From assembly GCF_003574315.2 (NCBI RefSeq), contig NZ_AP025739.1, forward strand, positions 6,634,001 to 6,698,000: a stretch of DNA of 64,000 nt. The letters are read 5' to 3'. Each line of letters starts with the position of its first letter. Positions within the stretch are counted from its first letter, which is position 1. Source of the DNA: Capsulimonas corticalis. GTDB lineage: Bacteria; Armatimonadota; Armatimonadia; Armatimonadales; Capsulimonadaceae. The position numbers were made by a program, and so were the translations under genes. The notes under the pieces were generated by a model. It did not search any database and had not been told where the DNA came from. It saw only the letters and a list, made by a program, of their open reading frames with translations. Shown piece by piece: positions 17,771 through 26,603 of this stretch.

Positions 17771-20578
17771 TTACCCGGGCAGGATCTCCAGGCCGCTGAG
17801 TTTGGCGTTCTGGTCGGGGCTGCCGGGGGCGGCGGAGACGCGAATACGGATCTTGCCGTCAGGGCCGGGGGTGATGCCGGAGAACTCTTTGACGATGGCT
17901 TTGTTCATACCGCCTGCGGCTTTGAGGATCTCGAAGTCGGTGAGAGCGGGTTTGCCATTGATCTGGATGTTCTCGATGCGCATGCCGGGGTCGGAGTCGA
18001 AGAGCTCGGCGAAGTGCAGGCGGACGGTGTATGTCTTGCCGACCGGGACGGCGTAGGCGTAGGTCAGGTCGTCGGCGTAGCGCTCGCCCTGGTAGACGCC
18101 GGCGGGGGCGGCGTTCGGGACGCTGGTGTCAATCGCCGCGCCGTTGGAGCTGATGCCGCCGTCCTTGATGTTCGGATCGGCCATGAAGTCGCCGATGTTT
18201 TCATCGGAGCCGGCGGCGACACGGATCGGGACGGTGAACGTGACCAACTTATCAGGCTCGGAAGGCGCGGGCAGCGCCGCGTACTGGTAGCTCGCGGGCA
18301 TGCTAAGCGGCGGGCGCGCGGCAACGGGCTTGCCCCACATCGTGTTCGGCTTCGGCCCCATAGTCAGGCGCAGGACGCCGCCGGCGAGCAGATCTTTGTG
18401 CGTGAACCAGGCGCGGGCCATCGGCTTGCCGTTGAGCGTGGCGGACTGGATATAGATATTCTTCGGCGAGTTGTTCGCGGCGATCAGCGTGAACGTTCGG
18501 CCGCCGAGGCTTTTGTCCAGGTGGATCGTCGCCTTGCTGACAACCGGGCTGCCGAGCACGTAAACGCCGCTCGCCGGGTTGACCGGATAGAAGCCGATGG
18601 CGCTGAAGACATACCAGGCGGACATCTGCCCGCAGTCGTCGTTGCCGCACTGTCCGGCGGGGCTGTCGTCGTAGAACTTGCTCATGACCTCACGGACACG
18701 CGCCTGTGTCTTCCAGGGCGCGCCGGCGTAGTCGTACAGATACGAAACGTGGTGGCACTGCTCGTCGCCCTGCGCGAACTGCCCGATCCGGCCCGTGATG
18801 TCGGGGATACCGGTGTTGATCTTGGAGCTGGCGGCGAACATGGCGTCCATCTTACGGATAAACCCGGCGTCGCCGCCGTAAAGCTGGATCATGCCGGGCA
18901 CGTCCTGCTGCGCGGCGAACGCATACTGCCAGGCGTCGGCTTCCGTGTACTCGTCGCCGACCAGACCGTTGTCCACAAAGTGCGCGCGCCAGGAGCCGTC
19001 GGCCTTGCGGCCGCGCATAAACTGGATGCGCGAATCGAACTGATTGCGGTAGCTGGCCGCGCGCGTCAGGAACATCTGAGCGTCGTCATCATGCCCCAGC
19101 GCCTTCGCCATTCGGGCGAGGCACCAGTCATCGAACGAATATTCCAGCGTCTTGGAGGTTGCCTGCTCGCCAGGCTGCGAAGCCACATAGCCCAGCGTCT
19201 TGTAGGTGGCGAGACCGCTGCGGTCCTGCATCGCGGTGTCGCGCATCGCCTGATACGCCTGTTCGGGATCGAAGCCTTTGAAGCCCTTGAAATAGGCGTC
19301 CACAATCACGGGAACCGAGTGGTAGCCGATCATGCAGAAGGTCTCGCCGCCCCAGAGCGGCCAGATCGGCGTGGAATGCAGACCATTCTCATTGTACTCG
19401 GCGAGCATCGTGCTCACCATGTCATTGACGCGGTTCGGCTCGACAATGGTCAGCAGGGGGTGCTCGGCGCGGTAGGTGTCCCACATCGAGAACTCGGTGT
19501 AGTTCTGAAAGCCGCCCCCGGTGTGGACTTTATGGTCCATGCCCATATAAGCGCCGTCGACATCGTTGAAGAGGATCGGCGCGAGGTGCGACAGATAGAG
19601 GTTGGAGTAGAATGTCCGGCGGATATGCGGATCCGGCGTGTCGATCTGCACGGCGCCGAGGGATTTGCTCCACATCTGCTGCGCGGCGGTGCGGGTGGCG
19701 TCGAAATCGAAGCCCGGGATCTCGGCGGCGAGGTTCTTGCGCGCCCCTTCGATGCTCGTTCCCGAAATACCGACCTTCACCAGCACGGACTCGCCGGCCC
19801 TGGTCGCGTAGTTCACCACGGCCTTCAGGTGGTTCCCCTTGGCCGTCGTGCTGCCTTCCGCGAAACGCTGGTCGTCCTGCGCGAGCGCCACGGTGGAGAA
19901 GGGCTTGGAGAACTCCATGACGAAGAAGATGGACCGGTTGCTCGACCAGCCGTTTGTCTTCTTGTAGCCTGAGATCGTGCGATTGTTCTCGATCGTGATC
20001 CCGCCGTCATACGGGTTGTTGCCGATGCCGTGCGCGAGGTCCAGCACGATGTGCGCGCTGTCCGTCCGCGGGAACGTATACTTATGGAAACCGCAGCGAT
20101 TGGTGGCGGTCAGCTCCACGGCGACCTTCGGATCTTCCAGAAAGACTTTGTAGTCGCCAGGGCTCGCCGTCTCCCTGGCGTGCGAGAAGCGCGAGATGTA
20201 CCCGTTCCCGGGCGTACCCAGGTCAAAGTGAACGTCGCCGACCGTGGGCATCAGCATGATGTCGCCCAGATCGCCGCAGCCGGTGCCTGTCAGGTGCGTG
20301 TGGCTAAAGCCCTGGATCGTACTGTCGGAATAGTGGTATCCCGAACAGCCGTCCCACGATTCGGTGCGCGTGTCCGGGCTCAGCTGCACCATGCCGAAGG
20401 GGACCGTCGCGCCGGGATAAGTGTGCCCATGGCCGTCGGTCCCGACCATCGGGTCCGCGCTCTGGAGCGGCGTCAGCGTCGCGGCCGCCCGCGCGGAGGA
20501 TGCGGCGAATGGCGACACGAGCGCCGAAACGATCAGAGCCTGTGCAAGGCGATGCCGAATGAGGTGAGAGTGCTTCAT
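17771..20578 (-). CDS. GH92 exo-alpha-mannosidase with C-terminal malectin-like domain
   Basis: A 935-residue secreted protein. ATG 20578 is chosen because AAGGA lies 5-6 nt upstream and it begins a good signal peptide (MKHSHL to SSARA). GH92 motifs are present: HLTGTGCGDLG near 95 and GNDDCGQMSAWYV from 645. After the catalytic part, residues of about 785-935 form a malectin-type beta-sandwich (TYTVRLHFAELF and MRIENIQINGKP), a carbohydrate-binding module absent from the first GH92. It should trim alpha-mannosides outside the cytoplasm. It is a monocistronic unit with its own terminator. Confidence 0.93.
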   Translation of the reverse strand: MKHSHLIRHRLAQALIVSALVSPFAASSARAAATLTPLQSADPMVGTDGHGHTYPGATVPFGMVQLSPDTRTESWDGCSGYHYSDSTIQGFSHTHLTGTGCGDLGDIMLMPTVGDVHFDLGTPGNGYISRFSHARETASPGDYKVFLEDPKVAVELTATNRCGFHKYTFPRTDSAHIVLDLAHGIGNNPYDGGITIENNRTISGYKKTNGWSSNRSIFFVMEFSKPFSTVALAQDDQRFAEGSTTAKGNHLKAVVNYATRAGESVLVKVGISGTSIEGARKNLAAEIPGFDFDATRTAAQQMWSKSLGAVQIDTPDPHIRRTFYSNLYLSHLAPILFNDVDGAYMGMDHKVHTGGGFQNYTEFSMWDTYRAEHPLLTIVEPNRVNDMVSTMLAEYNENGLHSTPIWPLWGGETFCMIGYHSVPVIVDAYFKGFKGFDPEQAYQAMRDTAMQDRSGLATYKTLGYVASQPGEQATSKTLEYSFDDWCLARMAKALGHDDDAQMFLTRAASYRNQFDSRIQFMRGRKADGSWRAHFVDNGLVGDEYTEADAWQYAFAAQQDVPGMIQLYGGDAGFIRKMDAMFAASSKINTGIPDITGRIGQFAQGDEQCHHVSYLYDYAGAPWKTQARVREVMSKFYDDSPAGQCGNDDCGQMSAWYVFSAIGFYPVNPASGVYVLGSPVVSKATIHLDKSLGGRTFTLIAANNSPKNIYIQSATLNGKPMARAWFTHKDLLAGGVLRLTMGPKPNTMWGKPVAARPPLSMPASYQYAALPAPSEPDKLVTFTVPIRVAAGSDENIGDFMADPNIKDGGISSNGAAIDTSVPNAAPAGVYQGERYADDLTYAYAVPVGKTYTVRLHFAELFDSDPGMRIENIQINGKPALTDFEILKAAGGMNKAIVKEFSGITPGPDGKIRIRVSAAPGSPDQNAKLSGLEILPG

Positions 20579-20920
20579 CAGATTCCTTTGGCGCAAAAAG
20601 AGCGTAAGCCGACATATCGGTTCAAAACGGCGGAGATACTCTTAGGATACGACAAACAAGGAAAAAGATCAAGAAGGCATTTGTGACGCAGTGTGTCTTT
20701 ATGTGACCTATAACGCCCAAGATTTCTCTTCTCCCTTCTCTGCGCGCGGCCTGCCCACAATTGGAAGCTTGTGGGCAATCCGGGCGTAAAGTCAGCAAAA
20801 GCCGACGAAATAGCCTGCAAGCTTCCACTTGCGGGACTTTGGCGCTGGGCCGATGCGTTTCGCTCCATGCGCTGGGAGCACGAACGGCTTGATCGCAAAC
20901 GTGTCAAATGCTAGACTTTC
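20579..20920. other. Intergenic region between GH92 and ankyrin genes
   Basis: 342 bases without a convincing gene. It holds the leader of the GH92 gene on the right and the 3' end of the ankyrin gene on the left. TGGAAGCTTG (20761-20770) recurs inverted as CAAGCTTCCA (20819-20828), flanked by small hairpins such as CCCACAA/TTGTGGG. I see no clear consensus promoter. Confidence 0.5.
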
Positions 20921-21781
20921 TCAAACCGGCGCGGCTGTCCTGAGCGTCCCCAAAACCCTGCGGCGCGGGGTGATTCGCGCGGCGCGCGGCGCCGGAGCGA
21001 TCGCGCGGGCGGGTTTAGAAAGTATGGGAAGGAGCGCGGTGTTTTTCATGCGCTCCGCCCACATGGCGGCGGTCCTGCCGCCCTTATCCCGTACGGACAC
21101 CGGCGCGCCGATCGCGATGAGCGCGCGCGCCGCGGCGAGGGTCTCCTCCGTCATGCGCCGGCGCACCGGAGGCGTATTGCATTCGGCGTGCAGATTGATA
21201 TCGCGCATCGCCGCATGGATCAAAGCCGTTCGCCCCCGGTCGTCCACCGCCTCCACGTCGGCGCCCGCCGCGCGCAGCACCGGGATCAGATCCGCCAGTC
21301 CCCCTTCCGCCGCCGCCATCAGCACCGTGCGCCCGGCATTGTCGCGCACATTCGGGTCGGCGCCGTGCTTGAGCAAAATGCGAACGATCGGAATGCTGTC
21401 CACGCTGACCGCCCGCGCCAGCGGCGTCACTCCATACTCATTGCAGACATTGACCCGCGCGCCCTTCGCCAGCAAAATCCCGACCGTCGCGGCGTCGCCC
21501 GACGACGACGCCCACGCCAGCGGCGTATTCCTCGCCGGGTCGCGCGCCTCGACATCGGCGCCGCGCGCCAGCAGCGCCCGGACTCCTTCCGAGTCCCCCC
21601 GCAGCGCCGCCGCCAAAAGCTCCTTGTCCAGCGGCGCTACAGTCGCCGCCAGCATCACCCGATTCACCGGCTCCGCGCTCGCCGCCCTTGGCGCACCGCA
21701 AACACCCGCGCTCCACACCACCAGCGCCGCCGCCATCAGCGCCGCCCGCTCCTGTCCGCCGCCCGTATAGTTTCCGTTCAT
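20921..21781 (-). CDS. Ankyrin-repeat protein, probably exported
   Basis: A 286-residue protein with an N-terminal hydrophobic signal-like segment (about 13-36). About six ankyrin repeats follow between 55 and 245, with typical GADVEARDPARNTPLAWA and GADPNVRDNAGRTVLMAA units. Ankyrin repeats mediate protein-protein binding and have no activity of their own. A basic tail (ITPRRRVLG) ends the protein. The promoter carries four 11-bp-spaced repeats and -10 TATACT at minus-strand 21824-21819. The neighbours are a divergent Sel1 gene and other repeat proteins. Confidence 0.88.
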   Translation of the reverse strand: MNGNYTGGGQERAALMAAALVVWSAGVCGAPRAASAEPVNRVMLAATVAPLDKELLAAALRGDSEGVRALLARGADVEARDPARNTPLAWASSSGDAATVGILLAKGARVNVCNEYGVTPLARAVSVDSIPIVRILLKHGADPNVRDNAGRTVLMAAAEGGLADLIPVLRAAGADVEAVDDRGRTALIHAAMRDINLHAECNTPPVRRRMTEETLAAARALIAIGAPVSVRDKGGRTAAMWAERMKNTALLPILSKPARAIAPAPRAARITPRRRVLGTLRTAAPV

Positions 21782-21818
21782 TGCTCCCCTCCATCCGCTT
21801 CAAAGTTGTGATGGAGGG

Positions 21819-21873
21819 AGTATATTGCGCAAGGGTGAGAAGTCCGTGAGACGGGCGTGAGAATTGCGTGAAG
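21819..21873 (-). promoter_or_regulatory. Four 11-bp-spaced direct repeats plus -10 element
   Basis: GGTGAGA, CGTGAGA, CGTGAGA and CGTGAAG start at 21834, 21845, 21856 and 21867 on the plus strand. On the minus strand they read CTTCACG, TCTCACG, TCTCACG, TCTCACC, then 9 nt, then TATACT. The array is nearly identical in order, spacing and distance to the one at 14791-14830. Confidence 0.78.
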
Positions 21874-21902
21874 TTTTTCCGGCTCCAGCAGTGGCTTTGA
21901 GT

Positions 21903-21908
21903 TATAAT
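21903..21908 (+). promoter_or_regulatory. Probable -10 for the Sel1 gene
   Basis: A perfect TATAAT lies 30 nt after the direct-repeat array and faces the Sel1 gene. The -35 region is poor, so activation may be needed. Confidence 0.45.
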
Positions 21909-22052
21909 ACTTATCGAGTAGACAAGCCAATCTCTTCGCGATTTACTTGAAGAGTCTTTTCATTTTTGCGGCGCCCAGGCGACATTGATCTTTGAGAACG
22001 TCCCTAAAAATGGGGATCGACGCTCAGGCGGCCGTTCGGCAGGTAAACAAGG

Positions 22053-22691
22053 ATGAACAGATTACAGAGAAAGCGGGCTGACGCAGCCGCGGAGATTGGA
22101 CAGAACTTCTTCTACGGCGAGGGCGTTCGCAAGAACTATCACAAAGCTTTTCCGTACTTGCTGGAGGCGGCGGAAGCGGGTCACATCCATTGCATGAACC
22201 TTGTCGGCTTCTGCTACAGCGAAGGACGGGGCGTCGCCAAGGATGACACGCGTGCGATGACGTGGTACGAAAAGGCTGCGGAGTACGATCATCAGATCGC
22301 CCTGTGCAATCTGGCGATCTATTACGATCAGGGGAAGCACGTTCCCATGGACAAGGAAAGGGCGTTTGCGCTCTATTTACGCGCGGCCGAACTTCGCGAC
22401 GACTGGGCGGCCTGCAATCTGGGCGTAATGTATCTGGACGGCGAAGGGACGACGCAAAATCTCGCGGAAGGCATTCGATGGATGCGGCGCGCGGCCCAGT
22501 ACGGGGAGGACGCAATAGCGCAGTACAATCTCGGCAAGGCGTATCTGGAAGGCGAAGGCGTGCGGACAAATCGCAGATTAGCGCGGAAATGGCTTGCCCG
22601 GGCGGCGGAGCAGGGACATAAAACGGCGGCGAAGACGCTGCTGTCAATGCAGGAAGGTAAAGGCGGAACGCATGCTGCGTACGGTGGATAA
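22053..22691 (+). CDS. Sel1-repeat (TPR-like) protein
   Basis: A 212-residue protein composed of about five Sel1 repeats. Units such as AEAGHIHCMNLVGFCYSEG and YDHQIALCNLAIYYDQGK show the helix-turn-helix solenoid with conserved A, L, G and Y positions. There is no signal peptide, so it is probably cytoplasmic. Sel1 proteins act as adaptors in signalling or are encoded near toxin/immunity genes. It overlaps the next gene by 20 bp, so the two are coupled. It starts an all-plus run of genes to 27.0 kb. Confidence 0.87.
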   Translation: MNRLQRKRADAAAEIGQNFFYGEGVRKNYHKAFPYLLEAAEAGHIHCMNLVGFCYSEGRGVAKDDTRAMTWYEKAAEYDHQIALCNLAIYYDQGKHVPMDKERAFALYLRAAELRDDWAACNLGVMYLDGEGTTQNLAEGIRWMRRAAQYGEDAIAQYNLGKAYLEGEGVRTNRRLARKWLARAAEQGHKTAAKTLLSMQEGKGGTHAAYGG

Positions 22692-23076
22692 CGGGAAATT
22701 TCAGCGCGGACAAGTTTGGAAGTATCACGCGCGGCCTTATGAAGACGGCTCGACACTGACCGTCGTCAAGACGGAAGTCCATGACCGGCTCGGGGCGATT
22801 GTCCATATTCACCTTCAGGGCCTGCGCATTCGAACGCCAAGGCATTCGATAGGGATGACGTCCGTGATCGGGCATCTTCCATGCTCCGAGGAATCCATTA
22901 CGCAAAGCGTGACACAGCTTGTACAAGAGAATGCTCCCTTGCCCGACTTTGAAGAAGGATATCAGCAATGGCGAGACGCCTTCGACGCCGGCGGAGCGGG
23001 AATTTGGACGGTTCCCATCGCGGAAATGGTGAGCGCATTGGAGAGTATCATTAGCGCCCAGGATCAGGAGAAATAA
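22672..23076 (+). CDS. Hypothetical protein (134 aa)
   Basis: A soluble 134-residue protein overlapping the Sel1 gene by 20 bp; the GGCGG just upstream can serve as its ribosome site. The N-terminus (FQRGQVWKYHARPYEDGSTLTVVKTE) looks like a small beta-barrel, followed by VHIHLQGLRI and helices near the end. I recognise it only as resembling small proteins found beside immunity genes. No catalytic motif is seen. Confidence 0.6.
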   Translation: MLRTVDNGKFQRGQVWKYHARPYEDGSTLTVVKTEVHDRLGAIVHIHLQGLRIRTPRHSIGMTSVIGHLPCSEESITQSVTQLVQENAPLPDFEEGYQQWRDAFDAGGAGIWTVPIAEMVSALESIISAQDQEK

Positions 23077-23101
23077 GCGGCCGCCGAACGGAGTAATGCA
23101 A

Positions 23102-23593
23102 ATGATGGGGAAACGAATTCCCAAAGCGTTCTTAGTAGTCCCTCTTATCGCAATAGGCGCGACCGCGCTCGTGCTGCTGCTGTGGCGGCATCCGTTGAAC
23201 GCCGACACGCCCGCCAAACGAAACGCCATCTATACGGCGGTTTTTCAGAAGATGTTGGCCCGCCGCGCGCGGCCCTACTCCGGCCTTTCGGTGGACGGCA
23301 ACGATCCGGACACGGCGGTGATGAACCAATTTCGAAATGACAAGAGAGTCATTCTCGGCTCTCGGATCACGGTCGGCCCCACTCGCGCATTCGAGGACAG
23401 GAAGACAGGCGCCAGCGCGGAGGCCCTCTCGGTGGATTCGAACACGCTCCGATGGTACGGGCCGGCTTCGGTTTCCATTGAGGTGGACGCCCACGGCAGC
23501 GGCTCGGACGGATCCCATGGGACATATTATCTTGTCTGCAAAAGCGGTCGATGGGCAGTGAATGACTATCGCGACTCGGGGATCATGTTCTAG
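23102..23593 (+). CDS. Hypothetical membrane-anchored protein (163 aa)
   Basis: The N-terminal helix (AFLVVPLIAIGATALVLLLW) anchors the protein, with the rest outside the cytoplasm. The C-terminal half ends in a strand pattern like a small NTF2/lipocalin-type domain (HGTYYLVCKSGRWAVND). ATG 23102 is preferred over 23096 because GGAG lies 8 nt upstream. It follows the 22672 gene by 25 bp, likely in the same operon. The function is unknown. Confidence 0.6.
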   Translation: MMGKRIPKAFLVVPLIAIGATALVLLLWRHPLNADTPAKRNAIYTAVFQKMLARRARPYSGLSVDGNDPDTAVMNQFRNDKRVILGSRITVGPTRAFEDRKTGASAEALSVDSNTLRWYGPASVSIEVDAHGSGSDGSHGTYYLVCKSGRWAVNDYRDSGIMF

Positions 23594-23627
23594 AGTATCT
23601 CGAATCTCCAGGGCAGAGAGTGCAATC

Positions 23628-24677
23628 ATGAATGACTTCTCTGAAATCGAATGGCTGATCGCACTGTCTCGGACCGGCAATACGCCGCGAGCGCGCGACG
23701 CCCGCATTGAGCTTTCCGAGCGCGGCGACGAGGCGTTGCCGTTTCTGGTCGACGCCGTGCTTGACGAAACCTTGCCGGGCGGAGCCGCCCTGGTGGAGAT
23801 CATCGGTGAGATTGGCGCCGATGAAGCGTCAAAACGCGCACAGGCATATGTGTTTAACCGTGAGGACTTTGCGCTGAAGCGATATCTCGCTGGCGGCGAC
23901 AACGCCGCGAACGCCCTCATCGAACTTCTGGGCGCACCCCATCTCAGACACTTGCGAGCGGCGGTTTGTCAGGCGCTAAGCGCGACTTGGTCGGCGCTGG
24001 CGCGCGACGCCCTCATCGCAGTGATGACCGAAGAAGATCCCCATCCCGTGGCGTGTATCGCGGCCAAAGCGCTGGGAGTGCTTGGACGACTGGACGCGGA
24101 GGAAGCGCTGCTCGCGGCGGCCAAATCGCCTCATCCTTACACGCGGTCGGCGGCGCTGATCGCACTTGCGCAAACGCAAAACGGCGCGTTCGCACCGCTC
24201 ACTGCCGGATTAAGCGATCCCGACAATTATGTGCGCTTGACGGCAATAAAACTGCTGTCAGATCCCGAGGGACCACGCTACGATGAATGGGCGATAGCCC
24301 CGCTGCGCGACGCCATCGCGGATCTCACGAAAGACTTGCAATCGTCCGATCCCAAAATCGCCGCCCTCGCGGCGGTCACACTCGCGCAGTCGCGTTCACC
24401 AGAATCGGAGGAGCCATTGATCGAGTTTCTCTGCTTTGGGTCAGTCCCAGAGGTCAAACGCGTCGCCGCCGTCGCGCTGGGGCATGTGGGAACCGACGAT
24501 TCCGTACCGGAGCTGCTCCGAGTGCTGACGACGGAAACGAACGAAGGCGTGCAGCGCGCCGCCGCCGAGGCGCTGTACCGGATCGGAACATATCGCGCAC
24601 GCACGGCGCTCATCGACGCCAAATCGTCGGTGAACGATCCTCTTCGAAAAATGATCATGGATCTGCTAAAGAATTAA
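23628..24677 (+). CDS. HEAT-repeat protein (PBS-lyase type)
   Basis: A 349-residue protein of tandem HEAT repeats of about 30 residues, for example LRAAVCQALSATWS, ACIAAKALGVLGRLDAEEA and VKRVAAVALGHVG. The fold is an alpha-solenoid scaffold. The PBS-lyase subtype is used for chromophore or protein binding, but nothing here points to phycobilins. The gene lies 34 bp after the previous gene in the same direction. It is probably a binding protein in the immunity-like gene run. Confidence 0.85.
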   Translation: MNDFSEIEWLIALSRTGNTPRARDARIELSERGDEALPFLVDAVLDETLPGGAALVEIIGEIGADEASKRAQAYVFNREDFALKRYLAGGDNAANALIELLGAPHLRHLRAAVCQALSATWSALARDALIAVMTEEDPHPVACIAAKALGVLGRLDAEEALLAAAKSPHPYTRSAALIALAQTQNGAFAPLTAGLSDPDNYVRLTAIKLLSDPEGPRYDEWAIAPLRDAIADLTKDLQSSDPKIAALAAVTLAQSRSPESEEPLIEFLCFGSVPEVKRVAAVALGHVGTDDSVPELLRVLTTETNEGVQRAAAEALYRIGTYRARTALIDAKSSVNDPLRKMIMDLLKN

Positions 24678-24723
24678 AGGCGCGACGTTGTTCACTTCTC
24701 AGTTATTTCGACCAGGCGTGGTA

Positions 24724-25059
24724 ATGCCAAAGAATGCAGATGCAGACGTATTGCTGCGTACGATAGCGAACTTACCGGATCAGTTCGAGAATGAATGTGA
24801 GATAATTTCTCTCAATGATATCTTTGATATCGTTTGGTACTCGAAATTCTTTTTCGATCTCGGAGAGATTTGTCAGACAGACATCAGCGACCATGAAGAT
24901 TACACCATACATCCACGCTATTTGAGCGACATATTGGCGTTGATCGAGCGAAAATATTCTCGCAGCCCTAACAGAAAGCTTTCGGATTTCTTTTTATCGC
25001 TTAAGGCAATGTGCGAGAAAGCGCAACAACTCAACTTTTCGTTGCATTTGGAATTATAG
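24724..25059 (+). CDS. Hypothetical small protein, AT-richer than its neighbours
   Basis: A 111-residue acidic helical protein (MPKNADADVLLRTIANLPDQ onwards). It has several Phe/Tyr-Asp clusters and no signal peptide. Codon use is visibly AT-richer than the flanking genes, a hint of later acquisition. There is no recognised domain. The gene lies 46 bp after the HEAT gene. Confidence 0.55.
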   Translation: MPKNADADVLLRTIANLPDQFENECEIISLNDIFDIVWYSKFFFDLGEICQTDISDHEDYTIHPRYLSDILALIERKYSRSPNRKLSDFFLSLKAMCEKAQQLNFSLHLEL

Positions 25060-25110
25060 GCGCTCTGAGATACTCCACAGAGAAGATTAACGATGCTTCA
25101 GGAAAAATAC

Positions 25111-26010
25111 ATGACGGAACATCACTACAATATTTTCGCGGATTACCACCAGTTTTATCTACAAGATGAAAAAGCTGACGGCGACCTATCCGACTGCTGG
25201 ACGCACGAGGCCACCGAACAAATGCTGGCGCTCGCGCCTGGAACAATAGGTGTAGGCACGGTGCGTAATATGACAGTCCCAGTCACCGTACGAGTTCTGG
25301 ACGCCGCCCCCGCCGACGACTACGACCAATGGGACCAAGTCAACGAGTGCAGTCTTGACATTCCATCAGGCAGCCTTGTGATTGCCGGTTGCACTGACTA
25401 TTTTCCTGACGCCGCACGAATTCCCGTCGTTCCTGGATCTTACCGAGCGCGCTTGTTTTATGGCGGACTGGAGACTCTCAACGATGACGGGTTAGAGGGC
25501 GGTGACCACTATGAGATTGCCCTATGGCCCGCGCCGCCTTTAAAGGCATCCATACTGAAATCGCGTCCGACGCTCCCACTCAATCCTATTGTATACGACA
25601 AGGCTAGGTATCACATCAACGAGAGTTTTCCTAAACGTCTCTCCACAGACCAGGTGCTTGTTCCGACCGGGATGTATCTAGGCTGGATAATCGACCACAA
25701 TCTGCACAACCCCGCATTTTTTGAAGAATGCAAAGAACTGATTGACAAGTTCACGCGACGCGAGATCCAAGCCTCCAATATCTACGAATACTTCGATGGC
25801 TGTTTCGACAGTGAGATGCTGAGCCCGGAAGGCAACGCTTTTACCCAATTTTATTTCGGTGTCGAATCGGGTGAATATTTAAAGGACTACGAAGTCCATC
25901 TTGTCGCGGATCGACCGTCGCTATTCCATGTCCGAGAAAACGCGAAGAATTACGCGATTCTGACAACGTTCATCGATCAACGGTATCAAGATTGGGTTTC
26001 TCAAAAGTGA
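25111..26010 (+). CDS. Two-domain immunity-like protein (ComJ-like plus DUF7832-like)
   Basis: A 299-residue soluble protein. ATG 25111 is chosen because AGGAA lies 7 nt upstream. The N-terminal part (YNIFADYHQFYLQD, then IPVVPGSYRARLFYGGLE) resembles ComJ, the inhibitor of nuclease NucA. The C-terminal part (YDKARYHINESFPK, then VPTGMYLGWIIDHNL, then AFTQFYFG) resembles DUF7832, a domain seen in immunity proteins. If correct, it would neutralise a nuclease toxin, but no toxin gene is next to it. The domain names are from pattern memory. Confidence 0.65.
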   Translation: MTEHHYNIFADYHQFYLQDEKADGDLSDCWTHEATEQMLALAPGTIGVGTVRNMTVPVTVRVLDAAPADDYDQWDQVNECSLDIPSGSLVIAGCTDYFPDAARIPVVPGSYRARLFYGGLETLNDDGLEGGDHYEIALWPAPPLKASILKSRPTLPLNPIVYDKARYHINESFPKRLSTDQVLVPTGMYLGWIIDHNLHNPAFFEECKELIDKFTRREIQASNIYEYFDGCFDSEMLSPEGNAFTQFYFGVESGEYLKDYEVHLVADRPSLFHVRENAKNYAILTTFIDQRYQDWVSQK

Positions 26011-26135
26011 CTAATATGAAATTTATCGAAGACTAACTTAATTATCTTTCGCAGAACTGATACATACAAGACCGCAAAGACGCTGCTAGATTACTTGAAA
26101 GATTGAGACGGAGAGGGCGCTCAAGGAGGACAGAC

Positions 26136-26603
26136 TTGCTGAACAAGCTCAAGGCGCTATTCCAACGAAGCAAGGCTGCGGAAGATTTGCCTGATGGATT
26201 TTGGGTATTGCTGAACATGGCGAATAATACTGCGGACATTAAGCCGCTTTCGCCGGAGCAGATGATAGACACGCTGGATGGTTATGCGCGGCAGGCGCAG
26301 GCGGCGGATACGCTGATGATTGTTGATTCGGAATCGGGACCGGAGATCTGGTTGTTTTCGTCGCAGGAGAGCGCTCAGGAGTTTGTGCAGCAGATCATGC
26401 GGCAGACGATCGCGGAAAATCCGGAGGCGACGATGGGCGCGTTTACGATGGTGTCGATGCAGCGGGCTGTGCTCTTTCCCAAACTGGCGCGGGTTCCCAG
26501 CCTACACGCCATCCTGGATCCGGCGACGCCCGCCGAGCGGGTAATTCCCGCCGCCGAGATTCGCGCGTCCGTTGGTCTTACAGGAGAAGCTGGATGGATG
26601 TGA
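26136..26603 (+). CDS. Hypothetical SseB-like or DUF-type protein (155 aa)
   Basis: The start is TTG 26136, fixed by AAGGAGG 6 nt upstream. It is a 155-residue soluble protein. The central part DTLMIVDSESGPEIWLFSSQESAQEF looks like a small alpha/beta fold in which a value is compared with a stored one, loosely like SseB. It overlaps the next gene by 10 bp, so the two are translated together. The function is unknown; the coupling to an MGMT-like protein is the best clue. Confidence 0.6.
   Translation: MLNKLKALFQRSKAAEDLPDGFWVLLNMANNTADIKPLSPEQMIDTLDGYARQAQAADTLMIVDSESGPEIWLFSSQESAQEFVQQIMRQTIAENPEATMGAFTMVSMQRAVLFPKLARVPSLHAILDPATPAERVIPAAEIRASVGLTGEAGWM

Noticed and set aside
17759-19972. 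Long plus-strand open frame (737 codons) opposite the second GH92 gene
   Set aside because: It lies antisense to a GH92 with all family motifs, is rich in Arg, Gly and Val, and has no ribosome site. Such mirror frames are common in high-GC DNA.
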